Below are positions 36,355 to 48,000 of a DNA stretch of 64,000 bases, piece by piece; the first letter of the stretch is position 1, and each line of letters opens with the position of its first letter. The position numbers were made by a program, and so were the translations under genes. Under the pieces are notes generated by a model. That model saw nothing but the letters and a program-made list of their open reading frames with translations, did not search any database and was not told the origin of the DNA. This stretch comes from Boswellia sacra (Eukaryota; Streptophyta; Magnoliopsida; Sapindales; Burseraceae), in contig SNVD02009237.1 of the NCBI GenBank assembly GCA_013180625.2, positions 248,001 through 312,000 of the forward strand, given 5' to 3'.

Positions 36355-36510
36355 ACAGAACGGACACAGCTGGAAATACAGGAAATGGAAAAGCAAGTGT
36401 CAAGCTTGACCGCTGAAAAGGAAGCCAGCATGGGTGGGGAAGTAAAAACTTTATCTGCGAGAGTTGATACACTCTCAGGAGTGAAAAAGAGAATGCTATA
36501 AAGGTGCTTA
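36355..36510 (+). pseudogene. coiled-coil fragment, gene not recognised
   Basis: The + strand reads TQLEIQEMEKQVSSLTAEKE then a heptad-like LSARVDTLSGVKKRML and stops. It looks like a captured exon of a coiled-coil protein. Not assigned to a family; it could also be the far end of the second transposase gene. Confidence 0.4.
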
Positions 36511-36858
36511 TATTCTCAAACTCTTACTTCTTGTCATGTACTTTTGAGTGTTAAGTTACTTGCTGCACTATTTATTGAAGTCTTCTATTCTCTTTGCATC
36601 TTCTCTCTCTTTTTTGCCATTTGCTGATTCCACATTTGACTATGGAGAAATGCCTTGAAGACCAGCCAGGTGATGCCAAGGTTGCTGTTGGTAGTGCTAA
36701 AACAGAACATTGATTCTTGCCTATTTGCATTTGTGGGGTTTTTGATGAGGAAAGATTAATAGTGAAGCTTATTCGACATAGATGGTATGCTTTGCTTGGA
36801 ATGACAAAAATATAGTGAGTTGAAGCTTGTGGATCATAAGAATACTTTCTGATTTCAG

Positions 36859-38290
36859 GAACTTGTTGATGTTGAAGGCGATGGAATGGCTAACATGGTT
36901 TTTCGCTGCATTCAGGAAATGGATATTGACAACCGCATGATGGTACTATGACTGTTTGTAAAATCTCGTGCTTTTATTTGCATTTGTACTGTATCTTGAA
37001 ACATGGATTATGGTAAGGATGTATATAATTTGTTTTCTTTGTGCAAATAATGCTGCCGGTTTGCTACAATATCTGTATCATTATATAGATATTTTTCTCT
37101 TTTTCTGTATGATTTGGAAGTTTGCCAATACTGGCAGTGTTTCACCTTTTTCTTTAAGCTTTAGATCGATGAGGAACATGCAGAGGTGTATAATAGCCTA
37201 AATACTACCGGTTGAGCTATATCCTATTGACATAGGCTATCAGATCAAGTAGATTATTTAACAACTGGAATTAAATTCTTCTTTGGCTACAGATCTTAGA
37301 AATTGTTGTGATTAATCAAATGGTTTTTTATTATTTTACTTATCAAATTAAACGTTTAGGCCTAGTGGTTATTTATTAACTTCAATGAACTTATTCTTTG
37401 ACTAATATGATGAACAGAATAGATGGTCTTGATGAATGATATGAGATTGAGATGTTTGTTCATCAATAATGTGATTGATTAGCAAACTCTTACGGTTCTT
37501 TTCTTTTCCTTTTTTCTAGAAATTATAAACTTTGTATTAACATAATAATAACTTTTTGAGCTTTTTGGAGGATTGGATAAATATGGATCCAATACCTTAT
37601 TGTAGTTTCTGTCTATTTTGTATGCATATAAACTCTAATCTATTGGAATTTTGATTTTATCTTTGCAGCTATACCAGCACATAGTTTTAAGTGGAGGGAG
37701 TACCATGTATCCTGGCCTACCTAGTCGGTACTATGTTGAACTCTTTTATCTTGAATATTCTTTCTTATCAAAGTAGTTTGGCTACACTCATTTACATTTT
37801 ATGTTCCTGTTTCTATTTTATTTGACATCATAGAATTACTGAATTTAATTTTCAGACTCCTGTTTCAGAACTTGGATAAATATGGTTGAAATTTCAACTT
37901 ATGCATTAGCTCAGAACATTAAAATTAATAGGTCTATGGCCGGTTTAGATTTTCCCTCTCAGCAGTAGGCAGGAGATGATTGCTAAGAAAGATTGTTTAA
38001 TTCTAGTTGTGTGAAATACTAGTCCAGTTGCTTTTCGTGTGCTTTTTGCTGCTTGTATTATGTTACTTGCACTTGCTATAGTTGTTGTAAAATTGGATAT
38101 CAAGAGCTTCATCCTTAATCATTACCTAACTAAAACTGCTCTGTTTCTTGAGGGCACATCTTTTAGCATGATTGTGCATTTCATGTGTAGTTATTGATGA
38201 ACTTTATTTATTTTTTGCTTCAGCCTAGAGAAAGAAATCCTGGATCGGTATCTTGAAGTGGTCTTGAAGGGAAATAAAGATGGATTAAAG
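36859..38290 (+). pseudogene. ARP2: captured actin-related protein 2 (ARP2) segment, three exons
   Basis: ARP2 is a subunit of the ARP2/3 complex that nucleates branched actin. Three + strand exons with GT/AG introns: 36859-36942 (ELVDVEGDGMANMVFRCIQE, MDIDNRMM), 37669-37727 (LYQHIVLSGGSTMYPGLPS) and 38224-38290 (LEKEILDRYLEVVLKGNKDG). Phases agree, with the R codon split across the second intron. No stop or frameshift in the 70 codons. The GGSTMYPGLPSR signature of actin-fold proteins is intact. The N-terminal actin fold and the C-terminal exon (expected RIEDPPRRK) are missing. It lies downstream of, and in the same orientation as, the transposase genes. Confidence 0.88.
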
Positions 38291-39345
38291 GTGAGATCTG
38301 AGTTCTGCATGTATATGAGTTAGACACAGAAACAAATACCAAATCAATAGTTTTCTGTTAATGTAATTGTAATGATAAAGTTTATTTCATATGAATAACT
38401 TTGAGTATTATGTGAATCACTTAACTAAATAGACGGAATCTAAATGAAAAATAAGTTAAGAACCTAAATTTAATTTCCATCTGATTGTACAAAAAATTAT
38501 GTTCAGTTGCCTGATGAAAAACTACAACCATAGTCGAGGTTTAAATGCATTGCAGTTATGATTAGCTATCAAGTATCATAGTGTGGATAATGTTTTGATG
38601 TTTTGCCATCTAAATTCTTTCCTGGACTTAGTTTTACAATTTAACAGTTTAGCTAGGAATTTCTATCAGAGTTACAAAAGCATCATATAGCAAGGAATTT
38701 TTTTAGTCGTCATGATTCGCTCAATACTTGATTCTCATTGAGCTATTTTCTTGGATAATGTAGAAAACTGGGAAAACATTCGAGGTATTGAAACAGTAGG
38801 CAAAAATCAATGTTAATATATGTAGGTTTAATGTTATTGTAGACACTGAAAAAATTGGAAAACAATTGCTTCAAAATGGTGATCTTCGGAGGAGAGTAAC
38901 AATTATACCTTTAAATAAAATTCAATCCAATACTGTGGAAATTATTGTTGTTTCATTGTGTGGTGATAAATGGATGAGTTGAACCATAATAGCTTTTGTG
39001 TTTAGATTTTGGATTATCAGAATGGAATCAAAAAGTTCCATGGGCCTGAGGGCTTCGTGTGGGCTACTTTTATGCACCCTAAAACATAAATGAATTTGTT
39101 GGATTATCAGACACATTATGCTAGAAAACTATAGCCGCAAGAGTGCAGCTACTTGGTTGCTATATTTTGTATGAAGTTGCTGGCTTTGCACAGATTTTTG
39201 TTGACTTGCAGAAACTGCATAAACTGTATGAAGACATGCATAAACTGCACTACTCTGTCAACGTAATATTTTTGTTGACTTGAACATGTGGCCCTATCTC
39301 TCCTATATAAAATAGTTTTATTGGTATGGGAAGATATATGTTCAA
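38291..39345. other. CACTA interior, intron-like
   Basis: AT-rich; no exon recognised. The ARP2 C-terminal exon was looked for and not found here. Confidence 0.5.
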
Positions 39346-39552
39346 ATGCTGATTAATGATGTAGAGCCAGGGCCAAATATCGGAAAGACAGTGGCTATAA
39401 TTCTCGGAGGAGCTGCTGGAGTTGGGTTTGTAGTTATTTGCTTGATGTTTGCCAGGAATCTGATGAAGAAACGGGATAGTATGCAACATTATGTAGAAAT
39501 GATGAAGAAACAGGATGCTTTTGTCTGCAAAAGCATTGATGCTGCAAAGGAG
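39346..39552 (+). pseudogene. captured fragment of a single-pass membrane protein, not identified
   Basis: The + strand frame reads EPGPNIGKTVAIILGGAAGV, GFVVICLMFARNLMKK, and a charged segment to KSIDAAKE, followed by a GTATGG donor. The roughly 20-residue hydrophobic stretch with a basic end is a plausible membrane anchor. Composition and the splice signal suggest a captured exon. I cannot name the gene. Confidence 0.5.
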
Positions 39553-39814
39553 GTATGGCCATTTTGACAATGGGTTAGTTCTTGGTCTTTTATTGTTAAG
39601 TACGGACCTGTTTTGTTTGATAGAGTGTGAGGTAGATCCTCAAGTTAGTGCTATTTTTCTCTTTTTGTTCTGGTTAATGAGTTGCATTGATAAAGGCATT
39701 GCCACATATGCCATTTTATATACTTTGACTACAAATCCTAGTTGGTCTGTTGAGTTTTATGTATTATTGCTTATTTGGTTTCTTGTATGCTTATTTATGA
39801 GTTTTATCAGCAGA

Positions 39815-40500
39815 TCCTGACACGTATTATATATTTCTACAAGTTACGTGTCGGCCAAAAACCGACACATAAAGGACACGCAGTCACTTAGTAATGAGGT
39901 ATATGTCGGTCAGAGACCGACACGTATTACATTTTTTCTAAAATAAGTATCGGCCGAAAACCGACACATAATGATACACGAAATTGTAGAATATGTGTCA
40001 CTTAATTTATGAAGTATATGTCGGTCAGAGAATGACACGTATTAAATATTTTAAAACTAAGTGTCGGCCAATAACCGACACATAATATTTACAAAAATAT
40101 GGAATATGTGTCACTTAGTATGAATTATATGTCGGTCGTCGAATGACACATATGTTTCAGGAGGCAATATGTGTCGGTCGAGGAATGACACGTCTGTGTC
40201 ATTTTTTGACCGACACAACATATGTGTCACTTATTGATAGACACATTTAGTTAATTCGAAACTTTGTGTCGTTTTTTGACCGACACAACATATGTGTCAC
40301 TTAATGACTGACACATATTTGATAAAATCCGTTACTATGTGACACATTTGTTGATACATGTCTGTTTTTGAACGACACGTATTCTTGTGTCAGTTTGACC
40401 AAGTAACACATATAGAATACGTGTCAGGGCCATATATGTCGCGCGAAAACCGACATGTATTTTGATATGTGTCAGTTTTCGGCCGACACAAAAAACCTTT
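39815..40500. repeat. right subterminal palindrome array of the large CACTA element
   Basis: About 15 to 20 short imperfect palindromes such as GTCGGCCAAAAACCGACAC, GTCGGTCAGAGACCGACAC and TGTCGTTTTTTGACCGACA, spaced 20-70 bp apart and interspersed with TATGTGTCACTTA words. Expected binding sites of the element's TNPA-like protein. The array is far longer than the left one. Confidence 0.85.
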
Positions 40501-40512
40501 TTTGTTGTATAG

Positions 40513-40995
40513 AGAAAGAAATTGACAAATAGGGCTAGTAATTAGAAAAGTATTCTAGCATGCTATTACCTTTAACTTATGTTTGGCTACTTAGGATAGC
40601 TTGACTTTTTATCAATTTATTATTGGAATTAGTACTTTGGAAACCTAGTGATTTGATGCTTAGTTAAAAATGACTGTCAGCATATATTTCCAAGATTCAA
40701 TAGCTCAAAGTTGTTATTCTCTTGAGCTGATGTAAAGTTACTGTTTTCTTTTTGTATAGAACAATGATGCAAAAATTAAAGACTTGAAACATGACAAACA
40801 AAATGATTAAAGAAAAGAAAGTGAAGACAAGGACTTATTCAAGGAAAGCTTTTTATGAAGTTGAAAAAATCTTCCTTTTATGATGGATGCTACTTTTATG
40901 TTGTACAGTACAATTAAAATTTAATGGTGATTATTTACTTTTATGAAGTATTCATATAACTTTTATTTTATTTTTTTATTACAATTTGATGGATA
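40513..40995. other. intergenic, no gene seen
   Basis: AT-rich interval between the CACTA right end and the probable solo LTR. Confidence 0.5.
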
Positions 40996-41000
40996 GATAT

Positions 41001-41957
41001 TGTTAGTTTTAGCAGTTATGGATAGTTAACATAAACGTAACTCAAACGGTTAAGAAATACGGAACAAAGAATTTTACGTGGTTTGGCTATAAACTAGCAT
41101 ATATCCTCGGGCAACAAGAGTCGTAATCCACTATTTTGTATATGCTTACACTCGACTTAGGACTCTTTAAAGTGGTAGACACTCACTCACTCACTAATGT
41201 AATCTATGCAAACTTGATCAACCTAGATTACAGTCATAATCCTTCATACACTCTTCCAATGTTTCACTTCACAGATATGTTAGACTTAACTACACTAGTT
41301 TTGTCAGACATAACCAAGATGACTGTTACTAACTTATGTAATTACTCAACTCACTTAAGCTTACACAACTTTTATGACACTCACAAATCGAACTTGTATA
41401 CATACTTAACACATATGAGTCATATACAATCTAAACACACTCAAAGCTTTAAAGCTTTTGCAATGAAGAACACACTCAAAATGTTTTCACGGTTCTTGTT
41501 CTGCATTTGACTTGAATGTGTGTCATCTTTATATAAGCTAAAAAAATAGCTATATAAAGTGTTGATCTTTATCATAGAAACCTGTAATTATTTCATTGAA
41601 AATGGTTAGATAAAGATTAATAATAAATAGGAAGTTATATAAAACAAGCATAAGGATAAATCATACATATCTCACTCATTTAAGTGATAAACTTAGATAA
41701 ATAATTATCAAGTTTATCCTTAATCAAATATATGATATATCAAATAAACTCAAACGATATCCTAATCTAAAAATATGATCAAGGGAGAAATTTCCTATAA
41801 GATAAAGATTCCAAATTATGCACATCAATTAATTCCCTAAAATATGAGATAATAGCTCTAAGAAATAAATCTACATTAATGTTTTTATCATTAGATGACA
41901 AAACAAAAATGATTATGTGTACTGTATGTGCATGATGGCACGTGTCAAACACCAACA
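41001..41957 (+). mobile_element. probable solo LTR
   Basis: The unit starts TGTTAGTTTTAG and ends CACCAACA. GATAT (40996-41000) and TATAT (41958-41962) flank it as a 5 bp duplication with one mismatch. AAGAATTTTACGTGGTTTGGC at about 41068-41088 is a phrase common in plant LTRs, and a TATATAAGC promoter-like motif lies at about 41530. The 124-codon open frame at 41136-41510 is inside the LTR and shows no family. Confidence 0.6.
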
Positions 41958-42091
41958 TATATTAAGTTATTAAATAATTATTATCCTTTCTATTATTACA
42001 AATCATGTGATATCCAAATTGAAAAGTAATGATTTATAGAAAGTAATATTTTTTCTTTTACTGACATTTAACAATTTTTGATGGCAAACCC

Positions 42092-42456
42092 CATTACAAC
42101 AACATATATTTTGATTTTTTTATAAATTTATTATTATATTTTTGATAGTGTAATTACACATTTTCAATGATAGTTGCCCTCACTAAGTATATGTTTCAAC
42201 GGTGTAATTTTCTTTGTCGACAAGAATTGCCCTTGATAAAAGATAATTTCCGATGATATACTAACATATTTCTGAGGGTATATTGCCCTCGAAAAAAGTG
42301 ATAATTTTGATGACCCATCACAATTGTAGTATTTCCAAACCTAGCAATATGGAGGGTGTCGGACGGTGTTTTGTCCTCGAAATTGACTATTTTGTAGGGC
42401 ATAATGCTTTTTTCAACGGGATTATGCCCTTGGTAATAAACTTACTTGTTATAGTT
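42092..42456. mobile_element. small, degenerate CACTA-like element
   Basis: CATTACAACAACA at the left and, in inverse, AACTATAACAAGT at the right recall CACTA termini. The interior has repeated TTGCCCTC/GAGGGCA and CAACGG motifs like a subterminal array with almost no core. Ends are imperfect and no target duplication is clear. Confidence 0.45.
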
Positions 42457-42528
42457 TGAATGATAACCATATTAGTGTTAAGTTTATATTCTTCATTTGA
42501 TATTTTGATTTTGCTTCTTCTTTTACAG

Positions 42529-43317
42529 TCGAAAGTTCAAGACCACATTGACAATTTATTAATTTGGGAACTTGACCCAAGAGTGAAGTCCAGGTTTCAA
42601 AACACATATTTCTCAAAATTGTTAGACCTTAGCTATCTTATCGTCCATGTAATGGATCTTATTTCTATAGCTAATGCTAGATATAACAAGTCTAATCAAG
42701 GTATTTATATAAACTATCTAAAGGGCATCTATTTAAGGTTAGAGGATGTGTTACACCTAACTGGCTTGCTAATAGATGGAAAATCGATTACGAGAATGTA
42801 CACAACCAAGTGTTAAATGGTTGTAAAACTTTTAGGTAGTGATATTTGTCAAAATTCTTGCTTTCTAACTTTTAAGAAATTAAAATCAAAATTCATGGAT
42901 ATGCCTACTCACATATAATGATAGTGATTTTGAAGTAATGATTATAGTTTATTTAATAGCATATAAGGATAGTGATTATGAAATAATGGCCAGTACTACC
43001 TATGTTGTACTTGTAAGTATTCATTTGAAGTTACAATTATTTATGTTGCAAATTTTTATGATTATAGTATATCTTAGATCACTAACTTCTTCTTCTTCTT
43101 TTTTTTAATAACTATTCCTCTTAGTGTATATCCTCAAATTTGTTAAATATTTGATGGATGTTGAAAATTACGTTCTTCGTATGGAGGGCACAATAATATT
43201 GCAGTGGTAAAAAATCACTGCCAAATCATAACAAAAAAAAAAACCTGGAAGACGCTAATTGAATTTTGGAGATATAGCACAAGAGTGACTTGGCGATGTA
43301 AGTAACAGTTCTATTTA

Positions 43318-43379
<62 letters not shown>

Positions 43380-43735
43380 ATGCATGCATGCATGCATGTA
43401 TATTAGGTTTTGATTTATTTTTCTTCTTGTAGATTGAATGGTTGTCATATCACAGGAGACAAAATTTACCTGAGTTTTATATAATTCAGGCAAGAGTCGC
43501 TTGCAGTAAAATGCATCTCATTTGTTTCAACAAGGTGGCTCATCACACTCTAGGATTATGCCTACATTAGTTTGGGCTTACGCATAGAGATATTGATCAA
43601 TCTTGGTATAAGCCATTGAAGGTGTGGACTTTAAATAGAACAATGAATAAGGTCGATCGAAGAAACTGGCCAAAATGACTTATAAGAGATATGTGAAATC
43701 ATAGGAGTATAACTATAAAAATTTGTTACCATGAG
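42529..43735 (+). pseudogene. plant mobile domain (PMD, MAIN-like) gene, decayed
   Basis: PMD proteins (MAIN/MAIL family and transposon relatives; often labelled phosphatase 7 long form-like) are plant-specific and some act in transposon silencing. Exon 42529-42813, after TTTTACAG, reads SKVQDHIDNLLIWELDPRVK and later YLKGIYLRLEDVLHLTGLLI then DGKSI, the PMD signature of an LEDV...TGLxIDGK block. A second segment at about 43433-43730 reads LICFNKVAHHTLGLCLH and THRDIDQSWYKPLKVW, then RTMNKVDRRNWPK, like the PMD C-terminal ICFxxVExH...RxLxQFG region; TAG interrupts QFG and TGA follows NWPK. The N-terminus was not found. The micro-exon array follows in the same orientation. Confidence 0.65.
43319..43401. 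repeat. (TG)n and (ATGC)n compound microsatellite
   Basis: ATATATATATATGTGTG..., about 22 TG units, then GTATGTATGC and ATGC units. It sits in an intron-like gap of the PMD gene. The minus-strand frame of HTHTHT residues is an artefact of it. Confidence 0.9.
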
Positions 43736-43839
43736 GTAAACATTGATTTCCTGTTATTTGTTTGGTGTATTTTTTAGATTTTCAGCTCTTCAATTTTTAA
43801 TTTTCGTATAGTAATTATTTGTTTTCATTTTTTTTGCTT

Positions 43840-46283
43840 TTTTATAGATGATAAACACTATGGTTTTGACCAAATTCCACAACTCATGAAATAATATCAT
43901 GTAATGTAGTACATTTGAATAATGATCACTGGTTCATTTAAGTTCATATTTGATTGTTTGTTTTCATATGCTTTCTTCAGCTGCTTCTTTTTTGCATCTT
44001 TGAGCATTGCCTAAATTATCAACCTTTTTCCCCCGTTCTATTAAATTTGAATGTAGCCCTTCTTGACCTTATATGTTTTAATCCTCATTGACATTAATTT
44101 TTGCTTTTTTGTAGGAGATGAGCACCATGGTTTTGATTGAAATACATTACCCAATAAACCAACAAAAGGTAATGCAGTGTCTTTGAACAATGATACACTG
44201 ATTCATTTCAATTAATATTTGATTGTTTGTATTCCTATGCATTTTATAAAAGATGGTTGTTTTCTAGTTCTTAGGTTTTCAATTTCAATTCATATACTAT
44301 TTGTTTATTTTCATTTTCTACTTTTTTATAGAAGCATCCTCATTAACATTAATTTTTCTTTTTTATAAGAGATGTGCATCTTGGTGTTAACCAAAATTTC
44401 ATAGCTCATGGACCAGTATCAAGTAAAATAGTGTCTCTGAATAATGATACACTGATCCATTTCAATTCATATTTGATTTCCTATGCTTTCTATGGAAGAT
44501 AGCTGTTTTCCAATTATTTTTTAGTTTTCAATTTCTATTCACATACTATTTGTTTAATTTTGTTTTCTACTTTTGTTTGGAAGCTAAGCACGATGTTGCT
44601 GACCATAATTCTTCATCTTCCTATGAATCAGTAGGTGGTAATGTAGTGACGTTGATTAATAATACATTTATTCGATTAAAATTTTGCAACTTTTACAATT
44701 TGTAATTTGAATCATATCTTATTGTTTACCTATGCTTTCTTATGTAATTGCATATCTTGTATTATTTATCAATTTTATTTCCTAAACTATTTGTTTTGTT
44801 TTTATGCTTTTTTATCTAATGTTGCATAATAACCTTTTGATTTTTCTATCTATTTAGATTTCAATTTCTGTTCATGTAATTATTTGCTTTCGTTTTCTTC
44901 TCTTTTTTTTTTTAATAGAAGATGAACACTATGACTTTGGTTTAAATGCCTTCCCTCATTATGAAATAGCACTAGGTAATGTAGTGACTTTGATCAATGA
45001 TACAATGATTTATTTCGAATCTTCTAACTCTACAATTCAATTTCTATTCATATTTGATTGTTTACCTATGCTTTCTTATGTGGTTAGATATATCGTGTAT
45101 CATTTATCAATTTTATTTCATTAAACATTTGTTTTTCTTTTATGTTTTATTTTTTAATAGAAATTAATAAAAGAGATGAATTTCATGAGGTTAGTAATGA
45201 AGGAGCTAAAGAAGATTAAGGTAATCATCTAATGCTTCAAGTGCTTCACATATAACTTTTTGAGTTTTCCAACTCTTCAATCTTATATTATGGTTGTTTG
45301 TTTTTTTTTTTTTTTTTTTGCCTTTTCACTAAGAATGATGAGAATTGAGATTGTAGTTCCTTTGTTGACAATTTTTAACTCTTTTTTTAGGAAAATGAAC
45401 TTCAAGGAAGTGGGAAAAGTAAGAGAAATTTGATCAGTAAATTTTGTGGTTTGGAAATGATTAAAAATTAATTTTTAAATTTTCCTCAACAGTTACAATT
45501 TTCAATTTTAGCTCATTTTTTATTTTTTTCCTATTCTTTCTTTTATTTTTCTTTCATACTTTTTGTAGACAATATTCAGCATGAGGAAGAAAAAAGATGA
45601 AAAAGTTGATGAACGTAATCATTTGGTGCTTCAAATGCTTTACATATAACTTTTTGAGTTTCCTAGTTCTTTAGATTTATATTGTGATTGTTTGTTTTCC
45701 TTTTTTCACTTTTCATTAAAGATGATGAAAATTCTTCACTTCCACCTCAAATAATAGCAGGTAATATAGTGACTTCGATCAATAATACACTATTTCATTT
45801 TGAATTTTCTCTATTACAGTTTTTAATTTCAATGCAAATATGATTGTTCGTTTTGCTATATTTTCTGATTTTTGGGATATTTGTGTTGTACTGATAAATT
45901 TTAGTTCATAAAATGTTTATTCCGTGATCATGGTTCTTTTTTGTTGATAGTTTTTAACTCTTTTACGCATGGGATATTTGTGCTGTAATTATTAATTTTA
46001 GTTGATAAGCTTTTTTATTATGTGATCATGGTTCCTTTTCGTTAATAGTTTTTAACTTTTTTTTTTTTAAGGAAATGAACATGAAGGAAGTAAACAATTT
46101 AAGAAGAATTTGAGTAGTAAAATTTGTGATTTGGAAATGATTACAAATTAAATTTTGAATTTCCTCAGCAGTTAGAGTTTTCAAGTTTAGTTCAATATCT
46201 AATTGTTTTCCTATGCTTTCTTTTATTTTCTTATTATACTTTTTTATGGCCAATATTTAAAATGAGGAAGAAAGAGAAGAATG
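43840..46283 (+). repeat. array of micro-exon-like modules after the PMD gene (left part)
   Basis: Short coding-like units, each bounded by T-rich tract plus AG and by GTAAT, recur every 200-350 bp. Class 1 units: 43848-43900, 44115-44168, 44368-44422, 44581-44637, 44919-44975, with a common pattern (G/E)DEHHGFDQN...P...A (for example EDEHYDFGLNAFPHYEIA and GDEHHGFD). From 45161 the units change to acidic or basic modules that recur as a group of three: NEHEGSKQFKKNLSSKICDL; NIQHEEE...; and DDENSSLPPQIIAG. Intervening intron-like DNA is also similar between units, including AATGATACACTGAT and CATATTTGATTGTTTG. Looks like repeated tandem duplication of exon plus intron. Confidence 0.7.
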
Positions 46284-46493
46284 TATAATGGTTGAGAATA
46301 ATTGAGAATTCTTGTATATTTCTTTGATCAGATCACACAAACATATACAAACCTATGAAGAGATTATTACAAGAAACTATAGCAATTAAGGTAATAGACA
46401 AATAGCAAATATTCACAATATCATCAAATATTACAACATGATACAGCGAGAACAAATACGACAAATAATCTCCTGTAATCCTGATCCCATAAA
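46284..46493 (-). repeat. 3' LTR of the TATA-ended copia element
   Basis: Matches 50797-51007 over its whole length with scattered mismatches. Shared words include TTGAGAATAATTGAGAATTC and AATATCATCAAATATTACAA. Confidence 0.9.
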
Positions 46494-48000
46494 GTGCCCT
46501 CGCAAGATGGTGGAGCTATTTGTGACGCCAATCTTGGAACGCAAATTGTGAAATTGAGCACGTGAGAAAGTCTTGGTCAAAGTATCAGCAAGCTGATCAG
46601 AGGAAGAGACATGAGATATACAAAGTTCCCTACTTTGGACTTTGCCCTGGATAAAGTGAAAATCAATAGCAACATGCTTTATACGAGAATGAAACATGGG
46701 GTTAGAGCATAAGTAGGTGGCATTGATATTATCATAATATATCACAGGTGTGCTAGAAGATTGAGCATCAAGTTCAAAAAGGAAAGAACAAAGCCAAGTA
46801 ACCTCAGTGGTGGCATTTGCTATAGTATTTTATTCGGCTTTAGTGGATGAGCAAGCTATAATGCATTACTTCTTAGAGCTCCAAGAAATGGAGTTACAAC
46901 CAAGACGGATAAGCTAGCATTAGTGGAGTTGGAGTTGTCCTTGTTACCTAGCCAATTAGCATCAAAGAAAGCTTGAAGAGTAATAGGCAAATAGTTGTAA
47001 AGAAGATGTCCATGATCAATGATGCCACAAAGATAACGAAGAGGATGTTTAATGGCCAACCTATAATTGGTTATGGGTTTACGCATGAACTAAGAAAACT
47101 TATTGATAGTGTATGCAATGTTTGGTTGAGTAAGAGATAGATATTATAAGTTACTAATAGTTGCACGATATTCGATCAGATCAATAATGGAAGTGCCTGA
47201 ATGTAGGGTGAGTGCGACACTACTAGCAAGTGTTGTTTGTACTAGTTTGGCTTCAGTCATGTTAGTGTGAGCAAGAAAATCATTGATGTAGTGTTTTTGA
47301 GAGAGAAATAGTCCAACCTTATGCAGTATGACCTCAACACCCAAAAAGAAAGATAGAGGAACAAGATCTTTGAGAGAAAACCAATTGGAAATTAATTGTA
47401 TGAAATAAGATACCACACTGTCATCATCACCAGTAACAATGATATCATCGACATGAATAAGAAGATAGAGAATATGACCTCCATGTTGATAAATGAATAG
47501 TGAGGTGTCAACGTGAGAGTTGATGAAGCCAGAGGCAAGAAGAAAGTTTCATAACTTTTGATAATAAACCTGAGGTGCCTATTTGAGCCCATGATACATT
47601 GCGGAGTTTACAGATATGAGTCAGACATAAAACCAATTGGTTGAACCATGAAAAACATCTATAGAAAAATGGCCTTGGAGAAAAAGGATTATTGACAACA
47701 AGTTGATGAAGATGCCAGTCTTAACATATGACAATAGTGAGAATAAGGCGTACCATGGTTGGTTTGACAATAGGGCTAAATGTTTCATGATAGTCAATAA
47801 TAGCACATTGATTGAAGCCTTTGGCAATAAAATGCGCTTTGTACCTATCAATGGAACCATCCGATAAACGTTTACTGCAAAAAATGCCTTTGCAGCCAAC
47901 AAGATCTTAACTGGGAAATGATGGAACAAGTTCCCATGTGCCATCACGGACAAGAACATTAAACTCTTTTGACATTGCATGATGCTGTTTCGGATCTTTG
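46494..48000 (-). pseudogene. copia reverse transcriptase and RNase H, broken
   Basis: Minus-strand pieces: RT at about 47980-47144 and RNase H at about 47086-46500. The RT active site appears as HVDDIIVTGDDD (about 47450-47420), and FFLGVEV and QKHYINDFL follow. RNase H reads YLCGIIDHGHLLY, then VIYYDNINATYLCSNPMFHS and HVSSSDQLADTLTK. Frames change at least four times and stops interrupt, so no full protein can be made. Confidence 0.85.

Larger units (their letters stand above)
18194..40512 (+). mobile_element. large CACTA (En/Spm) transposon with transposase genes and a nested CACTA element
   Basis: The left end CACTCCAAGAAAAAAG (18194) and the inverse of the right end (CTATACAACAAAAAAG from 40512) form diverged CACTA-type inverted repeats, continuing into TTTTGTGTCGG on both sides. 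Subterminal zones (18210-18350 and 39815-40500) carry GTGTCGG/CCGACAC repeats. Between them lie a TNP2-type transposase gene, a second CACTA gene, several host-gene fragments and a complete second CACTA element. The span is about 22.3 kb, about 15.1 kb without the nested copy. The flanking triplets (ATA, AGA) do not match, so either decay or a rearranged right end is possible. Confidence 0.75.

Noticed and set aside
41136..41510. 124-codon open frame
   Set aside because: Inside a probable solo LTR; repeated TLTHSL-type words from an ACTCACTC repeat.
42529..42816. Reading the 118-codon frame as an intact small gene
   Set aside because: It starts upstream of an intron acceptor and matches only part of a plant mobile domain; the rest is broken.
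43311..43493. Minus-strand frame with (HT)n residues
   Set aside because: Read-through of a (TG)n microsatellite.
43840..46283. Regularly spaced repeats considered as a CRISPR-like or satellite array
   Set aside because: Units are diverged, unequal in spacing and carry splice-like borders; a plant context excludes CRISPR.
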